Assembly: GCA_003963005.1 (NCBI GenBank)
Contig: RXJW01000046.1
Coordinates: 1-64,000, forward strand
From: Burkholderiales bacterium
Lineage (GTDB): Bacteria > Pseudomonadota > Gammaproteobacteria > Burkholderiales > Burkholderiaceae_C
Length of the DNA: 64,000 nt
Reading direction: 5' to 3'
Position 1 is the stretch's first letter, and every line of letters begins with the position of its first letter. Positions 20,375-33,527 of this stretch are shown piece after piece. The translations under genes were made by a program, and so were the position numbers. The notes under the pieces are model-generated. The model had not been told where the DNA came from. It was given only the letters and a program-made list of their open reading frames with translations, and did no database searches.

Positions 20375-23300
20375 CTACACCCCCAGTGCCACCACCGTCG
20401 GCGACCCGGTGAACCGCATCACCCCGGCATCCAGCACCGCCGCGGCCACACCCAGCATCACGCCCATGCCCATGCCGTAGCCTGGACAGGCATGCGGCGG
20501 TGCGCCTTGCGGGTCGGCGCGGTCGCCGCCGAAGGCGACGTGGTGGCGCAGCGGGTCCTGTTGCGTGGCGGAGCCGAGGGCCACGATGAGCGTGTCGCCG
20601 GCCTTCACGTCGACCTCGCCCAGGCGGTGGTCGGCGCGTGCGCGGCGCCAGATCTGGTAGGGCGTGGGCTTGTAGTTGAGCGTGGCCACGAGCGTCGGGC
20701 GCAGCTTGGCGACGGCCGCCGTGTAGCGCTCCGCGAGGCTTGCGCCAGTGGGCACCTCGTGCCAGAGGGGCTGCAGTTCCCACAGCTTGCGTGTCTGCAC
20801 CCAGATGGCGAGCGTGGCCAGCAGGTTGGCATGCGTCGTCGGCGGGAAGCCGAGCATCACACCGGCCAGCATGCGCACCGGCAGTTCGGCGGGGGCGTTC
20901 TCCACAGCGCGGGCCGCGGTCAGGATGTCCCGCGTCAGCGGCGGCACCTGTTCGAGGGGCGTGGTGGCCAGCCAGCGGGCGACCGCGGCGGTGAAGGCCT
21001 GGCCCGCGTCCCGGCCGGCCTGGCAGACGTCCGGTGTCGGATGCGGGCCGAACACGTAGCGCGACACGCGGAACAGCGCTGCCGGGCAGCGTGGCGCCTC
21101 GGCGACCGGCGACGGTCCAGTGCTACCGGGGCCCGGCGGGTGGAACTCGGGCCCCCAGACCTGCCGGCCATCGGGCACGCCGAACCAGTCGTGGCAGAGC
21201 TTGGCCAGCACGCCTTCGCTGAGCCGTTCCAGGTCCAGCGGCGTGTCGGCGGGCAGGTCGGCAGGCTTCTGGCTGGGCGGGAAGGCGGCCAGCAGCGTGC
21301 GCGCTTCCTGCTTGAGCAGCGCGATGCCGCCGGAAGCCGCCTGGTAGGCGTCGCTGAAGGCCTGCGCTTCCGTGAAGCCCTCCAGGATTTTGTTGACCAC
21401 CGGCGCCTGCTCGCGGTGGCCGCTGTCGTCGTCCAGACCCAGAAAGCCCACGCCGACCGAGTCGGCCATGCGTTCGCCGTAGCCGCTCACGGAGTAGCGG
21501 TCGGGGCTGTTGCGCAGCACTTGTTGCACGCGGTCCGCCGCGCCCACGAGCACACCGTAGCGCGTGGCCACCACACCACCGGGCTGGGCGCGCACCCAGG
21601 CCCAGGTGGCGTCGCGCTGGTTGGGGTCCTCCAGCGCCTCGCGCCAGCCTTCCAGGTCCTCCGGCGCGGGGAGTGCCGCGGGGAGTGCCGGCAACGGCAG
21701 CTGGGGCAGCGGCAGCTCGACGAGACTCGGCAGCGCCTTCAGCGCACGGATCGACGGCACGAAGAAGTAGGCGCCCCACTGCAGCGTCACGAAAGGCTGC
21801 GGGCCCAGGTCCACCTCGTAGGCGCGCTTGTTGTGCTCGAACGGGTACAGGCGTGGGCTGCCGCCGTCCACCACCCCGAGCAGCGGGTCGCTCTGGCCCG
21901 AGTAGCCGCCGCTGGCGTTGCCGCCGGCCACCCAGCGCTGCACCACCTCGAACTGCTCGGCGAGATGGGCGTTGTAGGCCATGAAGACGAGGCCGCGGTC
22001 GGCGTCATCCGCCGGTTGCTCGCGGTTGGGCGGCGGGCCGTAGCTCATGCCGCGGCGCAGCAGGCGCGGCATGCGCCGGCGGGCGAAGGCCATGTCCGGC
22101 CCGGTGTCGCGCGGGTTGGCGCGGCGGATGTGGGCGTGGAAGGGGCAGAGCGCGCCTTTCGGGTCGGCGTCGTAGTTGAAATCATTGACGGCCTGGTCGT
22201 CCGCCAGCGGCTCGCCGCTGCGCCAGCGGCCCATCAGCTTGGCCAGCAGCACCTCCTTGGGCAGGCCGGTGCGGGCGGCTTCCGCGGTCATGCGCGCGTC
22301 GAGCCGGCCCACGTACTGGCGCAGCTTGCGCACGACGAGAAAGCTGCCACGGTCCAGCAGCGCGTCGGGCTGCTCGGGCACGGCATAGCCCTTGTCGCGG
22401 GCGGTCGGGAAGCCCTGCAGGATTTCGCCATCGTGAACGCGGTCGTCCCAGCGCTGGCCGGTGGCCTGGGGCGTCTTCCAGTCGGGCGTGGGCTGGCTGA
22501 TGCCGTCCTTGAAGCCGAAGTTCTCGCTGTCCACCGCATTGCTGCGCAGCGGCTCCACGGCCATCAGCGACAGGCCCGTGGCTTGCGTGAGGGCTTGCGC
22601 GGCAGCGTCGATGCGGGCCTGGTCGGCGGCCGTCACGGCCTCGCCCGGCTCGGTGCTGGCGAAGCGCACCTGCACGAGCAGGTGCGCGCCGGCCGGGTCG
22701 AAGCGATCGCGGCCGTTGACGTGCGGCGCCAGGGCCCAGTGGGCCGGGTGGTTGTGGCGCACATCGCCCAGCAGGCCGGCACGGGCGGCCATGCCCTCCC
22801 GGAAGGCCTGCGGGAATCGCGCCAGCCGCGCCGCCGGCACGCCCAGGGCCGACAGCCCCGTCAGCGTCAGCGCGATCTGCGTCCACACGCCCTGCAGTGG
22901 CCCGCTGGCGGGCGGCACGGCGCCCTCGGCGGTGACGGGTGCGGTCGCCAGCCAGGCCAGCGCCTGCGACGGCTGGGTGATGCGCAGCAGCAGCAGCGCG
23001 CCGCGGTTGGCCGGCAGCTTGGTGACCATGCCGGCCTGCAGATCCGCGTCGGTGAGCGTCAGCGTACGGGCGGTGACGGGCTGGGGGCTGAGCACCGTCT
23101 CGAACCAGGCCAGCATCAGATGGTGGCGGCGGCGCAGCAGCTCGCCCGGCGTGTTGCCGGCGCCGATCGGGAACTGGGCCTTCGTGTCCAGCCGCGTCAG
23201 CTCGAAGAGCACGTCCTGCGCCGCGCGCAACAGCACGCGGCCGTCCCAGGCGGTGGCGTTGAAGTAGCGCTGCAGCGTGAACAGGCCGGCCAGCGGCACG

Positions 23301-23926
23301 AGGCCACGTGCCGCCATCGCGAAGCGCTCGGTCGGGTCGGTCGGCAGGGCGGGGACCTCGCCCGAGGCCGGCGCCCGCAGCCGGTCGGCGGCCAGCTCGC
23401 TCGCCCGGCCGCGCTGGCTCGCTTCGAGCTTGGCCAGGTACTCGGCGTCGCTCACCGTGCGGCCGGATTCGATGAACAGGAAGTCCGCCGAGATCTCGTG
23501 CTCGCGCACCCAGCGGGCATAGGTCTCGAAGCTGCAGTTGCAGGACAGCTCGTAGCCTTCGACATGGCACAGGATCAGGTCCAGCGTGGAGCCGAGCTGA
23601 TCCCAGATGACCCGCATGTAGGGCTCCCAGCCGCCGTCGAAATTGACGTTGAGCAGCAGCCGGTCGGGCGCGCCGTCCTTGCCCTCGACGACCGCCCAGC
23701 GGAAGGAGTGCACGATGCGCCAGCGCGCCACGATGTCGGTGTAGGGCGAGGCCGGTGCGCTGCTCTCGCGCGAGCCCAGCCGCAGGCCATTGAGCGTGCG
23801 CAGCACCTTGCGCAGCCGGTCGACGTAGGTCGCCACTTCCAGGGCGTCGACGAAGCCCCGCTTGATGTCGGCGAGCAGCACCAGGTCGGTGATGCCGCCG
23901 AGTTGAACGTCATTGCCACGTGCCAT
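20375..23926 (-). CDS. DyP-type peroxidase fused to a cytochrome P450-like domain
   Basis: A 1183-residue protein with a clean start (AAGGGGAGG ribosome site). Residues 1-280 are an unassigned N-terminal region. Residues about 290-720 are a dye-decolourising peroxidase with the GFKDGISQP motif (catalytic Asp474) and CPFHAHIRRANPRD (His599 candidate proximal haem ligand), followed by RRGMSYGPP. Residues about 770-1183 resemble a cytochrome P450, ending in FGGDR...HACPGYGMGMG with the haem-thiolate Cys1147. The usual P450 ExxR helix is not obvious. No signal peptide is visible. One polypeptide could hold two haems, with peroxide chemistry feeding an oxygenation step. That is inference; the substrate is unknown. 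Confidence 0.85.
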   Translation of the reverse strand: MARGNDVQLGGITDLVLLADIKRGFVDALEVATYVDRLRKVLRTLNGLRLGSRESSAPASPYTDIVARWRIVHSFRWAVVEGKDGAPDRLLLNVNFDGGWEPYMRVIWDQLGSTLDLILCHVEGYELSCNCSFETYARWVREHEISADFLFIESGRTVSDAEYLAKLEASQRGRASELAADRLRAPASGEVPALPTDPTERFAMAARGLVPLAGLFTLQRYFNATAWDGRVLLRAAQDVLFELTRLDTKAQFPIGAGNTPGELLRRRHHLMLAWFETVLSPQPVTARTLTLTDADLQAGMVTKLPANRGALLLLRITQPSQALAWLATAPVTAEGAVPPASGPLQGVWTQIALTLTGLSALGVPAARLARFPQAFREGMAARAGLLGDVRHNHPAHWALAPHVNGRDRFDPAGAHLLVQVRFASTEPGEAVTAADQARIDAAAQALTQATGLSLMAVEPLRSNAVDSENFGFKDGISQPTPDWKTPQATGQRWDDRVHDGEILQGFPTARDKGYAVPEQPDALLDRGSFLVVRKLRQYVGRLDARMTAEAARTGLPKEVLLAKLMGRWRSGEPLADDQAVNDFNYDADPKGALCPFHAHIRRANPRDTGPDMAFARRRMPRLLRRGMSYGPPPNREQPADDADRGLVFMAYNAHLAEQFEVVQRWVAGGNASGGYSGQSDPLLGVVDGGSPRLYPFEHNKRAYEVDLGPQPFVTLQWGAYFFVPSIRALKALPSLVELPLPQLPLPALPAALPAPEDLEGWREALEDPNQRDATWAWVRAQPGGVVATRYGVLVGAADRVQQVLRNSPDRYSVSGYGERMADSVGVGFLGLDDDSGHREQAPVVNKILEGFTEAQAFSDAYQAASGGIALLKQEARTLLAAFPPSQKPADLPADTPLDLERLSEGVLAKLCHDWFGVPDGRQVWGPEFHPPGPGSTGPSPVAEAPRCPAALFRVSRYVFGPHPTPDVCQAGRDAGQAFTAAVARWLATTPLEQVPPLTRDILTAARAVENAPAELPVRMLAGVMLGFPPTTHANLLATLAIWVQTRKLWELQPLWHEVPTGASLAERYTAAVAKLRPTLVATLNYKPTPYQIWRRARADHRLGEVDVKAGDTLIVALGSATQQDPLRHHVAFGGDRADPQGAPPHACPGYGMGMGVMLGVAAAVLDAGVMRFTGSPTVVALGV

Positions 23927-24126
23927 GAGGCCTCCCCTTTTTGTGGGGAGGAGTATCCCGGCACCGCGTGACGGCGGCGTCAGGGCTGCCCCTCAAGGTT
24001 GACGACGGAGCCTGCCGATCGGCATCAGCCGCAATTCATCCCCCAAAACCGGCAACCTATCGCAAACCCTTAGATCCGGAGGCCCGGCTTTCAGACACTG
24101 GCGGCACAGACAGAGAGGAACACACC

Positions 24127-24407
24127 ATGAACCGCGTCAGCACCACCACCACCCGCACCGCCCGCCTGCAAGCCGCCAGCGCCGCGGTCCTCGTCGCGAT
24201 GATCGCCCTCACCGGCGCCGCCTGGATGACGATCACCGTGCCGGCCGAGGCCCCCGAGGTCGTGAAGCTGGAGCGGGTCGTGGTCAGCGGCGTGCGCACA
24301 CCCGACCCGGCCGTGGCGCAACTGCCCCGCGTCGTCGTCGAAGGCCGCCGCAACCAGGCCGGCGACGGCACGCAGGTCGCCAGCGCCTGTGTCGCGCCGC
24401 AGGTCTG

Positions 24408-24411
<4 letters not shown>
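24127..24411 (+). CDS. Small exported protein with two TonB-box-like LxRVVVxG repeats
   Basis: A 94-residue protein with AGAGAGGAA as ribosome site. A basic, Thr-rich start and a hydrophobic segment (15-37) form a signal or anchor. The mature part carries LERVVVSG (48-55) and LPRVVVEG (66-73), 18 residues apart, and two Cys residues near the end (CVAPQVC). It shares its repeat motif with the 80-residue protein at 8780 and with the N-terminal segment of the window's TonB receptors. The stop codon overlaps the recQ stop on the other strand (CTAA). No function is known to me. Confidence 0.65.
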
Positions 24412-26291
<1,880 letters not shown>

Positions 26292-26327
26292 TCAGCCGCG
26301 ATTGTCCCAGCACCCTCCCGACTGCCC

Positions 26328-26813
26328 ATGCCGACCCCTGACGAACTCCGCCAGCAACTGATCCGCAACTTCCACGACGCCCCGCGGGAGCGCTTCGTGC
26401 GCGCGCCGCGTTACGACACCGAGGGCGCGTCGCTCACCCAGGGCACGGTGGCCCAGCAGCTCGGCGCGCGCATCGACGTCGTGGCCCCGGGCCAGCAGAG
26501 TTGCCCCTACCACTACCACTTCGCCGAGGAAGAGATGTTCATCGTGCTGGAGGGTGAAGGCACCCTGCGTGTGGCCGGCGAGCACCTGCCCGTCCGCGCG
26601 GGTGACGTCATCACCATCCCCGCCGGGCCCGACTACCCGCACCACCTCCTGAACACCTCGGCCGCGCCGCTGCGCTACCTCAGCGTCAGCACGCAGAAGG
26701 AGCCAGAGATCTGCGTCTATCCGGATTCAGGCAAGGTGGGCTGTTATGGCCCCGGCCTGCGGATGCTCGTGCCGCAGGACGCCAGTGTGGACTACTGGGT
26801 CGGCGAGCCCTGA
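26328..26813 (+). CDS. Cupin-domain protein
   Basis: A 161-residue single-domain cupin. Motif 1 is visible as CPYHYHFAEEEMFIVLEGEG (His, His and Glu metal ligands), and motif 2 as AGDVITIPAGPDYPHHLLN (His ligand). The family binds Fe, Mn, Ni or Zn and includes dioxygenases, isomerases and sugar-binding proteins, so the activity cannot be assigned. ATG 26328 is the start closest to the family N-terminus. It is divergent from recQ and convergent with slyX. Confidence 0.85.
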   Translation: MPTPDELRQQLIRNFHDAPRERFVRAPRYDTEGASLTQGTVAQQLGARIDVVAPGQQSCPYHYHFAEEEMFIVLEGEGTLRVAGEHLPVRAGDVITIPAGPDYPHHLLNTSAAPLRYLSVSTQKEPEICVYPDSGKVGCYGPGLRMLVPQDASVDYWVGEP

Positions 26814-26823
26814 GGTCGACGAC

Positions 26824-27063
26824 TCAGTAGTGCGGCGGGAGCTCGTCCCGAAGGCTCCTGAAGCCACCGGGCTCTGCCGCGGCGGCCGCCTGGGTGCGAA
26901 GGGCCACCAGCTCCTTCACGAGCCGGTCGATCTGCGCCTGCTGGCGCACGACGACCTGGTTGAGCTGTTCAACGGTGTCCTCGGCGAAGCTGGCCTTGAT
27001 TTCGAGGTCGATGATGCGTTGTTCGAGGGCTTGCAGCTTGTCCATGCCCCAATGTTCGCGCAT
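26824..27063 (-). CDS. slyX: SlyX-family protein
   Basis: A 79-residue coiled-coil protein with the SlyX pattern: LEQRIIDLEIKASFAEDTVEQLN followed by a C-terminal RDELPPHY tail. The molecular role of SlyX is not known; in enterobacteria the gene lies next to slyD. The start is uncertain: ATG 27063 directly abuts the stop of the upstream hydroxylase gene, while ATG 27045 (MDKLQALEQ) aligns better with homologues. It is likely transcribed with the hydroxylase gene. Confidence 0.85.
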   Translation of the reverse strand: MREHWGMDKLQALEQRIIDLEIKASFAEDTVEQLNQVVVRQQAQIDRLVKELVALRTQAAAAAEPGGFRSLRDELPPHY

Positions 27064-28149
27064 TCAGCCCGGGGCACGGTCGACAGCTTGGGCAGGTCCT
27101 CGCCGCGACAGCAGCCAGCCGATGGCCCAGAGGGCGCTCGACAGGGCGGTGGCAGCGCCCAGGTTGGCCAGCAGGCCGGCATCGTCGGCGGCCGAGAGCC
27201 AGAGGCCGCCAGCGGCGCCAGTCAAGGCCAGCAGCGTCACGGCAGCGGCGCGGGCCCAGCGCGGTGCTGGCGGGTCGAAGCGCCGCTGGCCGAGCCGCTC
27301 GGCGCTGGGCAGGGCCTGGAAGTCGGCACCCGGCGGCACCCAGCCGGGTGACTTCCAGAGCACGCGCAGCTTGTCGGCCAGGCGCGGTGTGGCGCGCATG
27401 CGCGTCCACAGCTCGGCATAGACCTGCCCCACGGCGGTCAGCGGGTTCCAACTGTGCAGGGGCTTGACCGTGCCGTAGACGCACGGCTCGCGCTCCTCGG
27501 CGAAGCTGCCGAACAGTCGATCCCACAGCACCAGGATGGCGCCGTAGTTGCGGTCCAGGTACGGCGGGTTCACGGCATGGTGAACGCGGTGGTTGGACGG
27601 CGTGGAGAACACGCGGTCCAGCCACCCCAGGCGACCGATGTGCTCGGTGTGGATCCAGTACTGGTAGAACAACACGACGATGCCGGCCAGCGCGTATTGC
27701 TCGGTCGGCACGCCCAGGAGCGCCATGGGCAGGAAGAAGGGCGCGCCAACCACCGTGTACAGGCTTTCCTGACGCAATGCCGTGCTCAGGTTGAAGTGCT
27801 CGCTCTGGTGGTGCACCGCATGGGCCGCCCAGAAAAAGGCGCATTCGTGGCTCGCCCGGTGCAGCCAGTAGTCGCAGAAGTCGTACATGACCACACAGGC
27901 CAGCAGGCCGGCCGCGCCATGCCAGAGCGTGCCCGGCAGCATCGCCAAGCGGCCGTGCACGCTGGCATACAGGCCCGTCTGGAACAGCGGCGTGATGGCA
28001 GCCACCGCCTGGCTCATCAGGCCTTGGCTGAGGCTGCTGACCGTGTCGGCCAACGCATAGGTCTGGCGCCGGCGCCACCAGCCCCAGGCCCATTCGGCCA
28101 GCAGGCCGAGGCCGAACACCGGCAGGGCGTAAAGCAGAACGTCGTGCAT
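27064..28149 (-). CDS. Sterol desaturase/fatty-acid hydroxylase family membrane protein
   Basis: A 361-residue integral membrane di-iron protein. The histidine boxes are visible as DYWLHRASH, HAVHHQSEHFN, HTEHIG and NHRVHH, which bind the di-iron centre that hydroxylates or desaturates lipid chains. Hydrophobic segments flank the boxes at both ends, and an extra C-terminal pair of spans covers about residues 290-350. Bacterial members act on fatty acids, ornithine lipids, carotenoids or hopanoids; the substrate here is not determinable. The slyX gene follows with no gap. Confidence 0.85.
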   Translation of the reverse strand: MHDVLLYALPVFGLGLLAEWAWGWWRRRQTYALADTVSSLSQGLMSQAVAAITPLFQTGLYASVHGRLAMLPGTLWHGAAGLLACVVMYDFCDYWLHRASHECAFFWAAHAVHHQSEHFNLSTALRQESLYTVVGAPFFLPMALLGVPTEQYALAGIVVLFYQYWIHTEHIGRLGWLDRVFSTPSNHRVHHAVNPPYLDRNYGAILVLWDRLFGSFAEEREPCVYGTVKPLHSWNPLTAVGQVYAELWTRMRATPRLADKLRVLWKSPGWVPPGADFQALPSAERLGQRRFDPPAPRWARAAAVTLLALTGAAGGLWLSAADDAGLLANLGAATALSSALWAIGWLLSRRGPAQAVDRAPG

Positions 28150-28159
28150 GGCTGCGGTG

Positions 28160-28993
28160 TCAGAACTTGTGCCAGACGCTCGCGATGAAGCTCGGCTGAT
28201 CGCGGCTGTGCGTCAGGGGCGAGCGGGCGGGCTGGCCGATCAGGCGGGCGTGCAGCCACTGACCGTTGACGGACCAGTCTTCCGAGAACTTGTGCTCGGC
28301 GCTCAGCCCGATGCTCCAGTCCTGCCAGCCGCTGTGGGGCTTGAAGACCGGCAATCCACTGGCCAGGGATTCCTTGGGGCCGATCCCGAAACTCCCGCGC
28401 TGGTGGGCGGCGTTCGCATAGGTCGCGGCCAGGCTGATGCCCAGCAGGTCCTTGCCGATCGGGATGCCGCTGGTGGCGCCGAGCTCGAGTTGGTCGCCGT
28501 TGTGATGGCGACCGCTGCCCCAGGACAGGCCCGACTGCAGGAGCAGTTCCGGCAGGACCTGCGCATTGGCGAAGAGCTGCGTGATGACGCGGGAGCCCAG
28601 GTGCTCCACGCCCGGTGGAGATTCATGACGCGAACGCCCCGACTGGGGCCACAGGCGCGCGCCGAGCTGCCAGGTCTTGGCGTCGTCTGCATCCAGCAGG
28701 CGCGGCGCGAGGTTCCAACCCAGGCCGCTGTCCGTGGCCGCGAACAGGCCGCTCGGGGATTCGTAGTCCAGCGCCGGCAACAAGGCCTCGCGCTGGCGGG
28801 CACTGCCTGGCGCGCGCGGCCAGCCTCGGATGGACAGGCCACCGGACCAGCTCGGCTCGGCGGGCGGTGCCTCCAGCAGCAGCAGGCTGCCAGCCGCCTG
28901 CGCTGGCGCCGAGAGCGCAGCCAGCGCCAGAGTCAGCACAGGTAGACCCAGCGATCGGGGGCAGGAGCGGTGGAGAAGGCGAACGACAGACAT
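28160..28993 (-). CDS. MipA/OmpV-family outer-membrane protein
   Basis: A 277-residue exported protein with signal peptide ending APAQA. The mature part is beta-rich, with alternating polar and hydrophobic residues, and ends in SFIASVWHKF, a C-terminal aromatic suitable for outer-membrane assembly. Internal segments such as GATSGIPIGKDLLGISLAATYANA fit the MipA/OmpV family. MipA is a scaffold for murein enzymes in E. coli; OmpV relatives are porin-like. The role here is uncertain. It lies 10 bases upstream of the hydroxylase gene on the same strand, so they may be co-transcribed. Confidence 0.7.
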   Translation of the reverse strand: MSVVRLLHRSCPRSLGLPVLTLALAALSAPAQAAGSLLLLEAPPAEPSWSGGLSIRGWPRAPGSARQREALLPALDYESPSGLFAATDSGLGWNLAPRLLDADDAKTWQLGARLWPQSGRSRHESPPGVEHLGSRVITQLFANAQVLPELLLQSGLSWGSGRHHNGDQLELGATSGIPIGKDLLGISLAATYANAAHQRGSFGIGPKESLASGLPVFKPHSGWQDWSIGLSAEHKFSEDWSVNGQWLHARLIGQPARSPLTHSRDQPSFIASVWHKF

Positions 28994-29199
28994 GACCCGA
29001 CGGCCCCTCGCCGCCGTCAGGCGGGCGCTGGGAACCGCGGCGCACTGTAGGGCCGGGCTCGCAGCGCAGCGGGTGCTCCGGGGTGCAGCTCAGCGAACTG
29101 TCAGCCGCAGGCAAGACTTGCGCAAGCCAGCAGCTTGCATGCGCACGCCGGGTCCGGAGCTGCATGGGCCGCAGCGCCCCGTCGCGCGATGACGAAGCC

Positions 29200-29865
29200 T
29201 CAGGCGATGACCTTGAAGGCATGAACCCAGTCGTTGCGCAAGAAGCCCGGCAGGCACCAGAGCTGGCACAGCGGCTCGGTCGTGCGCGCGCCCTCGATGC
29301 GGCCGACGTCGTACGGTTCCCAGCCCCACGCCTCGATGAGGCGGGCCACGGCGGCCTTGGCCTCGGTGTCGTTGCCGGCGATGAACATCGAGCCGGGGCC
29401 GCCGGCGAAGCTCGGGCGCACGAAGTGGGCCGAGCCCACGGTGTTGAAGGCCTTGACGATCTTGACGGCCGGGAAGGCCGCCTGCAGGCGCTCGCCCAGG
29501 CTGTCGTTGCGGTCGGTGAAGAAGCGCAGCACACCGTGGTCGGGGGCTTCGTCGGCGATCGGGTTGGTCGCGTCGATGACGAGCTTGCCGGCGAGCGCCG
29601 GGCCGGCGGCGTGCAGCACGGCCTCGGCGGCGGTGCCTTTCACCGCGAGGAACACGGCGGCGCCGAAGGCCGCGGCCTCGGCATAGCTTCCGGTGCGGGC
29701 GCCAGTTTCGGCGCTGAAGGCGGCCAGGCGCTGCGCAGCGTCGGCGGCATCGCGGCCGGCCAGCATGACGGTGTGACCCAGGCCGATCAGACCGCGGGCC
29801 AAGTCCTGCGCGACGCCGCCGGTGCCGAGGATGGCGATGGGCGAGGGGGTGTGGAAGTTCAGCAT
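29200..29865 (-). CDS. F420-type NADP oxidoreductase / NADPH-dependent reductase
   Basis: A 221-residue Rossmann protein of the F420-dependent NADP oxidoreductase-like family. The N-terminal IAILGTGGVAQDLARGL is the nucleotide-binding GxGxxx motif. VIDATNPI and VKAFNTVGSAHF are typical of this family, and GPGSMFIAGND and the terminal Cys/Leu-rich stretch complete it. Proteobacteria lack F420, so NADPH with a small substrate is more likely. ATG 29865 has CTGGAG upstream. It is divergent from a LysR gene, the standard layout for a target and its regulator. Confidence 0.85.
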   Translation of the reverse strand: MLNFHTPSPIAILGTGGVAQDLARGLIGLGHTVMLAGRDAADAAQRLAAFSAETGARTGSYAEAAAFGAAVFLAVKGTAAEAVLHAAGPALAGKLVIDATNPIADEAPDHGVLRFFTDRNDSLGERLQAAFPAVKIVKAFNTVGSAHFVRPSFAGGPGSMFIAGNDTEAKAAVARLIEAWGWEPYDVGRIEGARTTEPLCQLWCLPGFLRNDWVHAFKVIA

Positions 29866-29964
29866 GTTCAGCTCCAGGAGGGGTGTTGATGACGGCCAGT
29901 GTCCGGGCCGCAGTCGATTCGCGGAAGACACAATACCGAGTCGCACCGTCACCAGGAATTGACA

Positions 29965-30879
29965 ATGCATGAGCAAGACCTGCGCACGCTCTGGGTCCTG
30001 AACCGGGTGGAAGCCCTGGGCAGCTTTGCGGCGGCGGGCCGCGAGCTGGGGCTCACCCGCGCGGCCGTGAGCCGCCTGATTGCCCAGAGCGAGCGGCGCC
30101 TGGGCGTGCGGTTGGCCCACCGCAGCACGCGGCAGGTGCAGCTCACCGAGCGAGCGCGGGCGCTGGTGGCAGCGTCGCAGTCGGCGCTCGCCACGCTCGG
30201 CGCTGCGGTGGCGGCGCTTGGCGAGGACGAAGGGGCGCTGCGCGGCCCCTTGCGCATCGGCTGCAGCCATGCGCTGGGCCGGCATGTGCTGATGCCGGCC
30301 CTCTGGCCCTTCCTGCGCGAGCACCCGGGCGTGCGGCTCGACCTGCAGCTGTCCGACGGCCTGGAGGACCTGCTCGCCCAGCGCCTGGACTTCACCGTGC
30401 GCCTGGGCCCGCTGCCGGATTCGAGCCTGGTGGCCCGGCCGGTGGGCCACGTGGCGCTGCTGCTGGTGGCCAGCCCGGAGGTCGTCGCGCGTTTTCCGCC
30501 GCCGCAGACCCCGGCTGACCTGCGCCCCTGGCCCGCCATCGCGTTGAAACCGCCCAGCGCGCCGGTGCGGCGACCCTGGCGCTTCGCGATGGCCGGGGGT
30601 GAGATCGTCATGCCGCTGGACGAGCCCGCCGCCGAGGTCAACTCGCCCGACGCGGGCCTGGACATGGCGCGGGCCGGCCTGGGTCTGGCCATGCTGCCGC
30701 GCTACCTCGTTCGGGATGATGTCGCTGCTGGCCGTCTGCAGGCCGTGCTGCCGCAGCACATGGTGCAGGGCCCGGCCGTGCATGTCTGCACGACGCAGCG
30801 CGACTTGCTGCCCGAGCGCGTGAGCCGGTTGCTGCAGGCGCTGGTGCCGGCCTTGCGGGCCGCGTTGGCCGATGCCTGA
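29965..30879 (+). CDS. LysR-family transcriptional regulator
   Basis: A 304-residue regulator. The N-terminal winged helix-turn-helix is clear (LGSFAAAGRELGLTRAAVSRLIAQSERRLGVRL, residues about 18-50). It is followed by a LysR effector-binding domain with LRIGCSHALGRHVLMPAL and a typical GLGLAMLPRYL near the end. ATG 29965 follows CAGGAA. It is divergent from the NADPH-dependent reductase gene across a 99-base gap, so the reductase is its probable target. The inducer is unknown. Confidence 0.92.
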   Translation: MHEQDLRTLWVLNRVEALGSFAAAGRELGLTRAAVSRLIAQSERRLGVRLAHRSTRQVQLTERARALVAASQSALATLGAAVAALGEDEGALRGPLRIGCSHALGRHVLMPALWPFLREHPGVRLDLQLSDGLEDLLAQRLDFTVRLGPLPDSSLVARPVGHVALLLVASPEVVARFPPPQTPADLRPWPAIALKPPSAPVRRPWRFAMAGGEIVMPLDEPAAEVNSPDAGLDMARAGLGLAMLPRYLVRDDVAAGRLQAVLPQHMVQGPAVHVCTTQRDLLPERVSRLLQALVPALRAALADA

Positions 30880-30888
30880 GCGACGCGC

Positions 30889-32957
<2,069 letters not shown>

Positions 32958-32961
<4 letters not shown>

Positions 32962-33365
32962 GGCAGCACCCCGCTCAGGCCTGCCAGGGACGCCAGCCGG
33001 AGCTGCGCCTGCACCCGCGCCAGCAACACCAGCGGGCGCAGCGGCCAGGTGAGGCAGTCGGCGGCGCCGAGGGCCAGCGCCAGCTCCTCGTCGCTCTCCT
33101 GGGCGACGTACAGCACGGGAATGGACCGGGTCAGGGCGTCATCCTGCATGCGCGCCAGCAGGCTCAGGCCGGGTTGGTCGCCCACGGTCTCGCCCAGCAG
33201 GATCAGGCGCGGCCGGGGGGCGTCGCCGGCCAGCCGCAGCAGCATGGCGGGCGAGCTTGCGCTCAGCACCTGGCAGCCCGCCTCGCGCAGCAGCGATGCC
33301 GCGGTCAGCGGTGCCGGGCCCGCCAGCACGACGCGGGCGCCATCGGATGCAGAAGTGATCGACAT
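32958..33365 (-). CDS. Degenerate receiver-domain protein
   Basis: A 135-residue CheY-like fold (GARVVLAGPAPLTAASLLREAG at the start, ALALGAADCLTWPLRPLVLLARV at the end). The phospho-acceptor Asp expected after the third strand is replaced: the strand reads LILLGETVGD, with Gly at the usual Asp position. The Lys of strand 5 is also missing (TWPLRP). It is therefore a pseudo-receiver, probably signalling through protein contact. ATG 33365 is used instead of an upstream TTG. It overlaps the hybrid kinase gene, so the two products are made together. Confidence 0.7.
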
Positions 33366-33527
33366 GCCCCGATCTTGGCGTGACAAATTGCGCTGCGCGA
33401 GAGGCGGCGAGGCCCTGTCCGGCTTCCCCGACAGGGCCGAACAAGAATCCCCTACAAGCGCCGCATGGCGCGGTGACAGGCCTTCTTACAAAGTCCGCCC
33501 CGTGGCCCAACAACCAGGAGCGACGCC

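Noticed and set aside
20133-20783. Minus-strand frame extending into the gap beside the DyP-P450 gene
   Set aside because: Most of it is out of frame with, and overlaps, the real gene end; the gap part has no coding signal.
20492-23971. Long plus-strand frame opposite the DyP-P450 gene
   Set aside because: Low-complexity composition and no motifs; the minus strand carries recognisable haem-protein signatures.
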